Positions 6,128-12,951 of a stretch of DNA of 13,574 nt are shown here, piece after piece. The position numbers were made by a program, and so were the translations under genes. Location: assembly GCA_023473405.1 (NCBI GenBank), contig JAMCZD010000025.1:1-13574 (forward strand), written 5' to 3'. This DNA is from Candidatus Omnitrophota bacterium (GTDB taxonomy: Bacteria > Verrucomicrobiota > Verrucomicrobiia > Limisphaerales > UBA1319). The stretch's first letter is position 1, and each line of letters starts with the position of its first letter. The notes beneath the pieces were generated by a model. The model was not told where the DNA came from. It saw only the letters and a program-made list of their open reading frames with translations, and did no database searches.

Positions 6128-8299
6128 CTAATACGGCAAGGGAAAACTTGCGGTTAACTCACGAACACGTTGGCGTACGGCTTTCGCCGTGTCAACATTT
6201 TTCACGTCCAATAGCACTTCGCTGATCATGTCCGCGATGGCGGCCATTTCCGGTTCCTTCATTCCGCGGGTGGTTACGGCCGGTGTGCCGAGGCGGATGC
6301 CGCTGGCTTGGAAAGGAGAGCGCGTCTCGAAAGGGATGGTGTTCTTATTTACGGTGATTCCAGCCAAGTCGAGGGCGGTCTGGCATTCCTTGCCCGTTAA
6401 ACCGCGCATTCCCACGTCCACCAGCATCAAGTGATTGTCGGTGCCGCCGCTGACCAGCCGGAAGTTATTGTGCTGCATCCCTTCGGCCAGCGTCTGCGCG
6501 TTTCGAATGATTTGCTGCTGATAGGTGCGAAATTCGGGTTGCAGCGCCTCATGCAAGCAGACTGCCTTGGCGGCGATCACGTGCATCAACGGCCCGCCTT
6601 GGACGCCGGGAAATGTCTGTGAGTCGATTTCCTTGGCATATTTTTCGGCGCAAAGGATTAGCCCGCCGCGCGGTCCGCGCAAGGTTTTGTGGGTGGTGGT
6701 CGTGACAAAGTCGGCGTGTCCCACCGGGCTGGGATGCAAGCCGGTTGCCACCAATCCGGCTATATGCGCGATATCGGCCAGCAGGTATGCCCCAACCTCA
6801 CGCGCAATCTCGCCCATCCGCTTGAAGTCGATGGTCCGTGGATAGGCGCTGGCGCCCACAGTGATCATCCTGGGCCGGCACTCCCGCGCCAATTTCGCCA
6901 GCTCATCATAGTCAATGACCTCATCCCCGGCACGAACCCCGTAGTGCGACACCTGAAAGAATCGACCGGAGAAATTGGCGGAGTGTCCGTGGGTGAGATG
7001 CCCGCCGTGCGTGAGGTTCATTGTCAGAATTCGGTCGCCCGGTTTGAGAAAGGCGAAGTAAACGATCATGTTGGCGGCGCTGCCCGAGTGCGGTTGCACA
7101 TTGGCATGCTCGGCCCCGAAGAGCTTTTTGGCACGGTCGATGGCCAGTTGCTCCGCCTGGTCCACAAACTCGCAACCGCCATACCAGCGTTTGTGGGGAT
7201 AGCCCTCGGCGTATTTGTTGGTCAGCACCGATCCCTGAGCGGCCATGACCGCGGGGCTGGTGAAGTTTTCGCTGGCAATCAGTTCAATATTTTCCTGCTG
7301 GCGCTGTCGTTCTTGGGCGATCACCTCGCCAATCTCAGGGTCCACTCCCTTCAATTGCCAGCGAAGCCATGAAGCCGCGCTCTCGAGCTTGCTTAGCCGG
7401 CGCGCATGCCTTCCGCCCTCGAACTGCGCGCCCAGAAAGGCATCGACAATTCCCTTGGCCCGGTCCGGGCTTGTATACTGGGCGGACAGGCAAAGGACAT
7501 TGGTGTTGTTATGCTGCCGGGCCATGACGGCCATCTGTTCATCAAGAGCCAGGGCCGCACGCACGCCGGGACACTTGTTGGCCGCCATGGTCATCCCCAA
7601 GCCCGTAAGACAAACCAATAAACCCAGGTCGCATTTCTCGCCGACTATCCATTCGGCAACCCCTTGGGCAATGTCCGGATAATCCGCGGCGGCGGGCGAG
7701 TGCGCGCCGCAATCGACGAGCCGCAGGCCTTTGGCCTGGAGGTAGCCCTTGAGCGCCTCCTTCAGTTCGTAACCCCGGTGGTCCGCCCCGATGGCGATTG
7801 TCTTGACCCTGGCGCCAGCTTGGTCAGCCGCCGACACAGTGGTGCTTTGTTCGATAAAATTTAGCATAAATGGTATTGCGTTTCGGATTTGGTCCCGGCA
7901 ATGGACATACGTCTCGTATGTGCTTCCGATAGGATCAGCAATATCTTTTTCATACGGCCGGAGGTTTTCTTCAAACTCGCGCAATAAGAACGTCTTCTCG
8001 GTCGCTTGCGGGTAGAGCAGGGTGATGGCATCCACGTGGCCGTGTGTCATGCCGAAGACATAATCGGAGTTCTGGACCATCTCGCGGGTGATCTGCCGGC
8101 TTTGCTGGTTCGAGATATCGATGCCCAACTCTTTCATTACCTGGATTGCGAGCGGGCTGGGCGGTTGGCCGTCGACGGCGCCGACTCCGGCCGAGAGCAC
8201 GCGGTATTCACCGCGCTCCTTGACAGCTTCGCGGAACAAGGCTTCAGCCATGGGGCTGCGACAGAGATTACCAGTACAAACAAATAGGACAGTCTTCAT
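6128..8299 (-). CDS. rpiB-glyA: Trifunctional fusion: LMW protein phosphatase (YwlE-like) + ribose-5-phosphate isomerase B + serine hydroxymethyltransferase
   Basis: One uninterrupted 723-codon frame holds three complete cytoplasmic enzymes. Residues 1-152 are a low-molecular-weight phosphatase: P-loop CTGNLCRSP (C8, R14) and general-acid loop DPIG (D122). Residues 165-310 are RpiB (ribose-5-phosphate/ribulose-5-phosphate): ADHRGYELK, catalytic-Cys loop VCLTGLGM (C230), ANK, ARQHNNTNVL and GGRH. Residues 313-723 are GlyA (serine + THF to glycine + methylene-THF): IELIASENF, KYAEGYP, PHSGSAANM, PLP-lysine motif TTTTHKTLRGPRGG (K538) and SGIRLGTPA. Linkers are about 12 and a few residues. B. 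subtilis carries these as neighbouring genes ywlE-rpiB-ywlG-glyA in the same order. The start is ATG 8299, where the phosphatase strand begins. GTG 8383 would add 28 unrelated-looking residues but overlaps the upstream stop as GTGA, so it cannot be excluded. Oddities: Leu12 and Leu231 in two active sites (see findings). Confidence 0.95.
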   Translation of the reverse strand: MKTVLFVCTGNLCRSPMAEALFREAVKERGEYRVLSAGVGAVDGQPPSPLAIQVMKELGIDISNQQSRQITREMVQNSDYVFGMTHGHVDAITLLYPQATEKTFLLREFEENLRPYEKDIADPIGSTYETYVHCRDQIRNAIPFMLNFIEQSTTVSAADQAGARVKTIAIGADHRGYELKEALKGYLQAKGLRLVDCGAHSPAAADYPDIAQGVAEWIVGEKCDLGLLVCLTGLGMTMAANKCPGVRAALALDEQMAVMARQHNNTNVLCLSAQYTSPDRAKGIVDAFLGAQFEGGRHARRLSKLESAASWLRWQLKGVDPEIGEVIAQERQRQQENIELIASENFTSPAVMAAQGSVLTNKYAEGYPHKRWYGGCEFVDQAEQLAIDRAKKLFGAEHANVQPHSGSAANMIVYFAFLKPGDRILTMNLTHGGHLTHGHSANFSGRFFQVSHYGVRAGDEVIDYDELAKLARECRPRMITVGASAYPRTIDFKRMGEIAREVGAYLLADIAHIAGLVATGLHPSPVGHADFVTTTTHKTLRGPRGGLILCAEKYAKEIDSQTFPGVQGGPLMHVIAAKAVCLHEALQPEFRTYQQQIIRNAQTLAEGMQHNNFRLVSGGTDNHLMLVDVGMRGLTGKECQTALDLAGITVNKNTIPFETRSPFQASGIRLGTPAVTTRGMKEPEMAAIADMISEVLLDVKNVDTAKAVRQRVRELTASFPLPY

Positions 8300-8339
8300 G
8301 AGTACACCCAGGCGAGGGGTTGCTGACTTGCTTTCGAGC

Positions 8340-8370
8340 TTAACAATGGGATTGGACGGGCAAAAGTCAA
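8340..8370 (-). promoter_or_regulatory. Possible promoter just before the fusion gene
   Basis: On the minus strand TTGACT (8370-8365; 5/6 match to -35) is followed after 19 bases by TGTTAA (8345-8340; weak -10). The start point would fall near 8333, about 34 bases before ATG 8299 and downstream of GTG 8383. If real, the fusion has its own transcript in addition to read-through from purD, and starts at ATG 8299. The spacer is longer than ideal. Confidence 0.22.
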
Positions 8371-8379
8371 TGGTATAAA

Positions 8380-9453
8380 TCACGGTTGTCGCAAGCGATT
8401 TACCACTGCGAGACCCTTTAGCAGGTCCAAGGCGCGTGCCAGAGCCGGGTCTTGGACGGTTGGTTTTGGGGTTTCGCTCGATGTGGGCGGAGGCGCGGCG
8501 AGTTCTTCCTCTGGATTCAGGCCTTCCTTCTGCATGCGAACCAGTTCGGCTTCATTGATGCGTCGGCGTGGCGGGGAGTTGGTGGTGTTGGCGTCGCCCA
8601 GGAGATCACCTTCTTTCAGCAAGGCCAGGTCCTTGTGAATCGCCATATATGGGTTGGCGAAGTAGGCCCTTTCGTCCTGGGCATTTACCGTGACTTTTAT
8701 ATCGGGCGTCAAACCTTGCAACGATAAAGGCTGGCCGTTTCCCAGTTTTACCGCGGCTGTGGCGATGCGGAGAATTTGCCCATCACGCAACGGGAATTCC
8801 TGGAAGGCAGTGGCTTGACCGGCCGTAGGGGCACCGATCAACAGCGCCACGTCGGTTTCTCTCAGGATGCCCGCGAGTGCCTCGGCGGCGCCGGTGGTTT
8901 CATGGTTCATCAGGACAACAACAGGCAAGGTAACGGCGTTGGTCTTGGCCGATGATCGCGCGGTGGTAGTTCCCCAGGTTAACAGGGGCTGGTCCTTGGT
9001 CACAAACGGGTCGGCGGCGGCGGCGGCGGCGGCATAATCCTGGCCGCCGGCGAAACGCAGATCGATAACCAGCCCGTTCAGATTGTTCGTGCCTTTCAGC
9101 TCACGCAGGACCTTGGTGATGTCATCCCCCAAACCCGTTCCAACTCGATTCACCCGCAAATAGGCATACGCCGAATCGAATACCCGCGTTTTGGTCAACA
9201 AAGGGCCTTCAGGAGGAGTGGTTCGAGTGCCGGGAGTAACCAGGCTCACCTCCGGTTTCAATTGATCGAGAAAACCCTGGACAGCCGCCTGATTCAAGTT
9301 GGCCTGGTCGGCCCCGACCAAATGGGCGCGGACGGTGTCATAAACCTCCTGGAAATTGGGGCATTGATTTGTCTCTGCCGCCCCGGACTGCTCTGACCAA
9401 ACCGACAGCGCGCACGCGAACGCGCCCAATATAAGAATGTTGAATGCCTTCAT
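8380..9453 (-). CDS. Secreted S41-peptidase-like (CtpA/tail-specific protease fold) protein lacking the Ser-Lys dyad
   Basis: 357 residues. A Sec signal peptide (hydrophobic residues about 5-18, likely cut after SGAA near residue 26) sends it to the periplasm. Residues 90-260 follow the C-terminal-processing-protease core: YAYLRVNRVG, NGLVIDLRFAGG, PVVVLMNHETTGAAEALAG, VALLIGAPTAGQATAFQ and LSLQGLTPDIKV. Aligned to E. coli Prc (S430, K455), the catalytic Ser is Gly188 and the Lys is Gln213; their spacing of 25 residues is kept, so the alignment is firm and the classic dyad is gone. No PDZ domain is seen, unlike active CtpA/Prc. The C-terminal 75 residues are charged and proline-rich, without a known fold. 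Seven alanines (141-147) come from a (CGG)7 tract. Its ATG overlaps the purD stop (ATGA), implying coupled translation. Likely a pseudo-protease with a binding role; function unknown. Confidence 0.88.
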   Translation of the reverse strand: MKAFNILILGAFACALSVWSEQSGAAETNQCPNFQEVYDTVRAHLVGADQANLNQAAVQGFLDQLKPEVSLVTPGTRTTPPEGPLLTKTRVFDSAYAYLRVNRVGTGLGDDITKVLRELKGTNNLNGLVIDLRFAGGQDYAAAAAAADPFVTKDQPLLTWGTTTARSSAKTNAVTLPVVVLMNHETTGAAEALAGILRETDVALLIGAPTAGQATAFQEFPLRDGQILRIATAAVKLGNGQPLSLQGLTPDIKVTVNAQDERAYFANPYMAIHKDLALLKEGDLLGDANTTNSPPRRRINEAELVRMQKEGLNPEEELAAPPPTSSETPKPTVQDPALARALDLLKGLAVVNRLRQP

Positions 9454-10745
9454 GCTAAAATTGCCTTGGCGCCAATATCACGTCTAAAGTGCGCCGCGTC
9501 GAATCTAATCTTGTCCACGGCGTGGTAAGCCGCTTGCCGGGCTGCCGCCAGGTTTTCCGCCCACGCAGTTACACCGAGCACGCGGCCTCCATGGGTGACG
9601 ATTTGGTCTGCCAGGCGTGCTGTTCCGGCGTGAAACACCTTGGTATTAGGCCAACTGGCCACCTCCGCCAGACCCGTGATTACTTTCCCTTTCGCGTAAC
9701 TGCCAGGGTAACCGCCCGAGGCCATCACGACGCATACTGCCGTTCCCAATTTCCATTTTAATTCGTGCCGGTCAAGCGTTCCGCTGATGCTTGATTCCAA
9801 CAATTCGACCAGATCATTTTTGAGCCTCGGCAAATAGACCTGCGTTTCCGGGTCCCCGAACCGCGCGTTGTATTCCAATACCTTGGGGCCGGAGTCGGTC
9901 AGCATGATTCCCGGATAAAGGATTCCCCGGTACATTATTCCTTCCGCCGCGCAGCCTTTCAACCAAGGCTCCATAATAAGCCGGCTTATCCGTTTCAATT
10001 CCGCCTCGCTCAAGAATGGCACGGGTGAAAAGGTTCCCATGCCGCCCGTGTTGGGTCCGCAGTCGTCATCAAAGGCCCGCTTATGGTCCTGGGAAGCCGG
10101 AAACAATCTGAATACCTGCCCGTCGCACAATGCGTGCAATGACACCTCCACCCCTTCGAGGAGTTCTTGGATAACGATTCTTTTGCCCGCCGGACCGAAA
10201 ATACCGTTCACGAGCATCTTGTCGATGGCTTGATTCGCCTCGGTCAGATTCCGGCAAACCAACACTCCCTTGCCCAAAGCCAATCCATCCGCCTTTACCG
10301 CGCATCGACCGCCCAACGTCTCGGCAAATGCCTTGGCCGGTTTAACATCCGCGAAAGCCGATGCACGCGCGGTTGGGATGCCGTATTTGTCCATGAACCG
10401 CTGGGCAAATACCTTTGAGGCCTCGAATTGGGCTGCCTTTTGATTCGGTCCCCAAATCCGGCGCCCATGCCGTTCAAACAAATCCACAATGCCCATTCCC
10501 AGCGGATTGTCCGGGCCAACAACCGTCAAATCCGGGCGCCTTTCCTCGGCGAACTGGAGCAAGCCGGGCAAATCTTCCGCCGACAATGAGACACACTCGA
10601 CGATGCTCGCGTTGCTCGCCAGTCGTTCCTCCGCGATGCCGGCATTGCCAGGCGCACACCAAATCCGCGTCGCATGCGGCGATTGCGCCAGCTTCCATAC
10701 CAACGCATGTTCGCGTCCGCCGGAACCAATCACCAATAATTTCAT
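9450..10745 (-). CDS. purD: Phosphoribosylamine-glycine ligase (GAR synthetase)
   Basis: Second step of purine synthesis: ATP + 5-phosphoribosylamine + glycine give glycinamide ribonucleotide. The 431 residues match the family length. N-terminal domain: LLVIGSGGREHAL (3-15), APGNAGIAEE (31-40), VVGPDNPLGMGIVD (75-88). ATP-grasp: FMDKYGIPTA (117-126), VKADGLALGKGVLV (150-163), QELLEGVEVSL (193-203), ASQDHKRAFDDDCGPNTGGMG (217-237). Metal-binding end: LEYNARFGDPETQ (290-302). C-terminal domain: VMASGGYPGSYAKGK. ATG 10745 is chosen because it begins the canonical first strand; an in-frame TTG lies 7 codons upstream. No Shine-Dalgarno. First gene of the run purD, S41-like, phosphatase-RpiB-GlyA. 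The fusion's RpiB and GlyA provide ribose-5-phosphate (via PRPP) and glycine. Confidence 0.98.
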   Translation of the reverse strand: MKLLVIGSGGREHALVWKLAQSPHATRIWCAPGNAGIAEERLASNASIVECVSLSAEDLPGLLQFAEERRPDLTVVGPDNPLGMGIVDLFERHGRRIWGPNQKAAQFEASKVFAQRFMDKYGIPTARASAFADVKPAKAFAETLGGRCAVKADGLALGKGVLVCRNLTEANQAIDKMLVNGIFGPAGKRIVIQELLEGVEVSLHALCDGQVFRLFPASQDHKRAFDDDCGPNTGGMGTFSPVPFLSEAELKRISRLIMEPWLKGCAAEGIMYRGILYPGIMLTDSGPKVLEYNARFGDPETQVYLPRLKNDLVELLESSISGTLDRHELKWKLGTAVCVVMASGGYPGSYAKGKVITGLAEVASWPNTKVFHAGTARLADQIVTHGGRVLGVTAWAENLAAARQAAYHAVDKIRFDAAHFRRDIGAKAILA

Positions 10746-10769
10746 CGGGAGGCGACTAAACCACAAATT

Positions 10770-10797
10770 AGAATAATGTCGAATTGAAAAGGACCAA
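10770..10797 (-). promoter_or_regulatory. Possible purD promoter
   Basis: On the minus strand TTGGTC (10797-10792) and TATTCT (10775-10770) are separated by 16 bases in an AT-rich patch, giving a start near 10763 and a leader of about 18 bases. Each hexamer matches the consensus only partly (3/6 and 4/6). The gap from argC and the intervening repeat array make a promoter here likely, but this exact site is a guess. No purine-responsive riboswitch fold was recognised. Confidence 0.25.
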
Positions 10798-10830
10798 TTA
10801 CACCGACGGAGTGCGGATGCCCTTATCGCC

Positions 10831-10929
10831 CGTGGGAGCGTAAGGAGCGTGAAGCGTAGGGAGCGTGGAGTGTGGGGAGCGTGGAGTGTGGAGTGCGACG
10901 GCAGAGCGAAGCGGCGACGGCACTTTGGG
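10831..10929. repeat. GAGCGTGGA-type degenerate tandem repeat (copy 2)
   Basis: Units such as GGAGCGTAA, GGAGCGTGAAGCGTA and two copies of GGGAGCGTGGAGTGTGG lead into GTGGAGTGCGACGGC at 10888-10902, the same 15-base core found at 4314-4328. Here the closing palindrome arm CGCACTCC is absent. Instead GCGACGGCA is repeated directly (10895-10903 and 10914-10922), followed by CTTTGG. It fills much of the 211-base argC-purD gap, is not coding in any convincing frame, and shows no transposase nearby. Confidence 0.75.
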
Positions 10930-10956
10930 GACCGGGGAAATGGAGCGCGGATGACC

Positions 10957-12027
10957 CTAGAGAAGCCCCGCCGTCTCAGGCAGACCGTTCATCAGGTTGA
11001 AGCTCTGCACGGCTTGGCCCCCGGCGCCTTTGACGAGGTTGTCCAGGGCGCTCATGATCAGGAGTTGCCCGGTGCGGGCATCCAGCCGCCAGGCTATTTC
11101 GATAACGTTCGATCCGTTAACGTTTTTGGTGTCCGGGAGTGACTTGCCGGACAGCAACCGCACAAATGGTTCATGGCCGTAGGCATCCCGGTAACACTCG
11201 GCAACTTGATCGTTAAACCGGTTCCGGGCGTCTGCATCGGGCAAGACCGGTTGGGGCGTCAGGCATAGGGTGGTGAGAATCCCGCGATTCACCGGAACCA
11301 AATGCGGAATGAACTGGATGAAGACGGGCTGGCCGGCGGCGTTGCTGATCTCTTGCTCGATCTCGGACAGATGACGGTGTTTCGGCACCCCGTAAGGGCG
11401 CATGCTCTCGTGGCATTCCACGAACAGATAATCGAGTTCCACCTTCCGCCCCGCTCCGCTAACTCCGCTTAGTGAATTGGCGACAATTGCGTCGGGACGC
11501 ACCAAGCGCGCCTGGACCAAGGGCAGAACGGGAAGCAGGATGCTGGTGGGATAACATCCCGGTGAAGCCACCAAATCGGCGGTTTGAATCGAGGCTCGAT
11601 ACCGCTCCGGCAATCCATAGACCGATCTCTCCAAGAGACGCGGGGCTGGGTGCGGATGCCCGTAGAACTCCCGGTAAACGGCGTCGCTTTTCAGTCGGAA
11701 ATCGGCGCTTAAATCAATGATCCGGCAGCCGGCGTCCAGGAGCGGCATTGCCAGTTCGGCCGCCACCCCGTGCGGCAGGGCCAAAAAGACCATTCGGGCG
11801 CCCCGGGCAATCAGGGCCGGCTCAGGCTCGACGAAGTTCAAACCCCGTGCCTGGGGATAATGCGCGAACCTGGGAAAGACTTGACCCAGAGGTTGGCCGG
11901 CGAATTGCCTCGAGGTTATGACGCTCAACTCGACGCCGGGATGGACGAGCAAGAGCCGCAGCAGTTCCTCACCGGAATAGCCAGAAGCGCCGACGATAGC
12001 CGTTTTGACTCGTCGATTTTCAGTCAT
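10957..12027 (-). CDS. argC: N-acetyl-gamma-glutamyl-phosphate reductase
   Basis: NADPH-dependent reduction of N-acetylglutamyl phosphate to the semialdehyde, third step of arginine/ornithine synthesis; cytoplasmic. The 356 residues match the family. The Rossmann start is VKTAIVGASGYSGEELLRLL (7-26). LALPHGVA (83-90), DLSADFRL (105-112) and YGLPE follow. The catalytic cysteine is in ASPGCYPTS (C158). The loop NSLSGVSGAGRK (184-195) and the histidine region KHRHLSEIEQ (216-225), PHLVPVNRGI (241-250) complete the site, and GSNVIEIAWRLD is near the end. ATG 12027 is chosen; an in-frame TTG 6 codons upstream adds nothing conserved. It follows rpsI by 54 bases, a gap that contains a stable hairpin, so it may be co-transcribed with the ribosomal protein genes at a lower level. 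Confidence 0.98.
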   Translation of the reverse strand: MTENRRVKTAIVGASGYSGEELLRLLLVHPGVELSVITSRQFAGQPLGQVFPRFAHYPQARGLNFVEPEPALIARGARMVFLALPHGVAAELAMPLLDAGCRIIDLSADFRLKSDAVYREFYGHPHPAPRLLERSVYGLPERYRASIQTADLVASPGCYPTSILLPVLPLVQARLVRPDAIVANSLSGVSGAGRKVELDYLFVECHESMRPYGVPKHRHLSEIEQEISNAAGQPVFIQFIPHLVPVNRGILTTLCLTPQPVLPDADARNRFNDQVAECYRDAYGHEPFVRLLSGKSLPDTKNVNGSNVIEIAWRLDARTGQLLIMSALDNLVKGAGGQAVQSFNLMNGLPETAGLL

Positions 12028-12051
12028 GGCCTGAAGAATCAGCAAGCGGCT

Positions 12052-12073
12052 CGAACTTGGCGGGCCAAGCTCG
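12052..12073 (-). other. Intercistronic hairpin between rpsI and argC
   Basis: In minus-strand RNA, CGAGCUUGG and CCAAGUUCG pair as a 9-base stem around the loop CCCG, with one G-U pair. Read as plus-strand RNA the same position would be an A-C mismatch, so the fold suits the rpsI-argC transcript. No U-run follows, so it is more likely a processing or stabilising stem, or a partial Rho-independent barrier, than a classical terminator. Confidence 0.5.
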
Positions 12074-12081
12074 CGATGGAA

Positions 12082-12483
12082 TTATCGCTTGCTGTATTGG
12101 AAGCGTTTGCGCGCCCCGGGTTGGCCGTATTTCTTGCGCTCGCGCATGCGCGGGTCGCGGGTTAAGAACCCTTCAGCCTTCAGGATGGGCCGCAAATTTA
12201 TATCCGCCACCAGCAACGCGCGGGCGATGCCGTGGCGAACTGCCTCGGCTTGGCCACTGGGGCCGCCCCCTTTTACATTTACGCGGACGTCGAATTTGGC
12301 CAGGTTTTCGGTGCGGGCCAGTGGTTGAACCACCACGGCACGCAAGTCCTCGACCAGGAAGTAGTTCTCCAACGGCCGGCCGTTCACCAAAACCTTGCCC
12401 GATCCCTGGGCTAAACGAACTCGCGCCACCGCCGTCTTGCGGCGGCCGGTCCCGAGAAATTCCTGAACCTTAGATTCTTCCAT
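12082..12483 (-). CDS. rpsI: Small ribosomal subunit protein S9
   Basis: 30S subunit protein whose basic tail reaches the P-site tRNA. 133 residues, normal length. Family motifs in order: GTGRRKTAVARVRL (11-24), GSGKVLVNGRPLENYF (27-42), VNVKGGGPSGQAEAVRHGIARAL (68-90), LKAEGFLTRDPRMRERKKYG (101-120), and the conserved end ARKRFQYSKR with its terminal Lys-Arg. It follows rplM by 8 bases, the near-universal bacterial pairing. ATG 12483 has no recognisable Shine-Dalgarno upstream. Confidence 0.99.
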   Translation of the reverse strand: MEESKVQEFLGTGRRKTAVARVRLAQGSGKVLVNGRPLENYFLVEDLRAVVVQPLARTENLAKFDVRVNVKGGGPSGQAEAVRHGIARALLVADINLRPILKAEGFLTRDPRMRERKKYGQPGARKRFQYSKR

Positions 12484-12491
12484 AATTCAGA

Positions 12492-12926
12492 TCAATTGGC
12501 CGCGGTCAGCGGCGCCGGGTTTTGGGCCTGGTGCGGATGCGCGCTGCCCTTGTACACTTTGAGCTTGGTTAACAGTTTCCGGCCCAATCGGTTCTTGGGC
12601 ATCATGCCGGCAACCGCATGCGCGATCAGCTTTTCCGGATACCTGGCTCGAATCTGGGCCACCGACCGGTATTTCTCGCCGCCTTTCCACCCGGAATAGG
12701 ACATGTATAGCTTTTCCCTTTCCTTCTTGCCGGTCACGACGACTTTCTCGGCATTAATCACCACCACGAAATCACCCGCATCCAGGTGCGGCGTGTAGAT
12801 GGCTTTGTCGCGGCCCCGCAAGAGGTTGGTAATCTGGACCGCCAGGCGGCCAAGCACGGCGCCATCCGCGTTGACCAAATGCCAGCGACGCTCCTGCAAA
12901 TCAATTTTTGGCAGATACGTTTTCAT
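12492..12926 (-). CDS. rplM: Large ribosomal subunit protein L13
   Basis: 50S subunit assembly protein. 144 residues, normal length. Motifs: MKTYLPKID, RRWHLVNADGAVLGRLA (13-29), LLRGRDKAIYTPHLDAGDFV (35-54), VINAEKVVVTGKK (56-68), YMSYSGWKGGEKYRS (74-88), AVAGMMPKNRLGRKLLTKLKVY (104-125), ending in the usual Gly-Ser-Ala-His-Pro-His-Gln-Ala-Gln-Asn-Pro. It starts a two-gene rplM-rpsI unit that continues to argC; 56 bases separate it from lpxD upstream, room for a promoter. Confidence 0.99.
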   Translation of the reverse strand: MKTYLPKIDLQERRWHLVNADGAVLGRLAVQITNLLRGRDKAIYTPHLDAGDFVVVINAEKVVVTGKKEREKLYMSYSGWKGGEKYRSVAQIRARYPEKLIAHAVAGMMPKNRLGRKLLTKLKVYKGSAHPHQAQNPAPLTAAN

Positions 12927-12951
12927 GAAAACTGCAATCTAAAGAGCCGAA

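Noticed and set aside
6689..7372. 227-codon plus-strand frame opposite the GlyA domain, and similar frames opposite rho (4509-5027, 5410-5988).
   Set aside because: All are antisense to strongly conserved enzymes and carry no motifs of their own.
9012..9032. (CGG)7 trinucleotide tract, considered as a phase-variation site.
   Set aside because: The repeat unit is three bases, so length changes would only alter the alanine run and not the frame.
10930..10956. Searched for an intrinsic terminator after argC.
   Set aside because: No stem followed by a T-run on the minus strand; only the repeat array follows.
10605..12545. The string GTGCGGATGC recurs near 10811, 11650 and 12531.
   Set aside because: Two of the three copies lie inside argC and rplM, encoding His-Pro-His stretches; most likely chance in GC-rich sequence.
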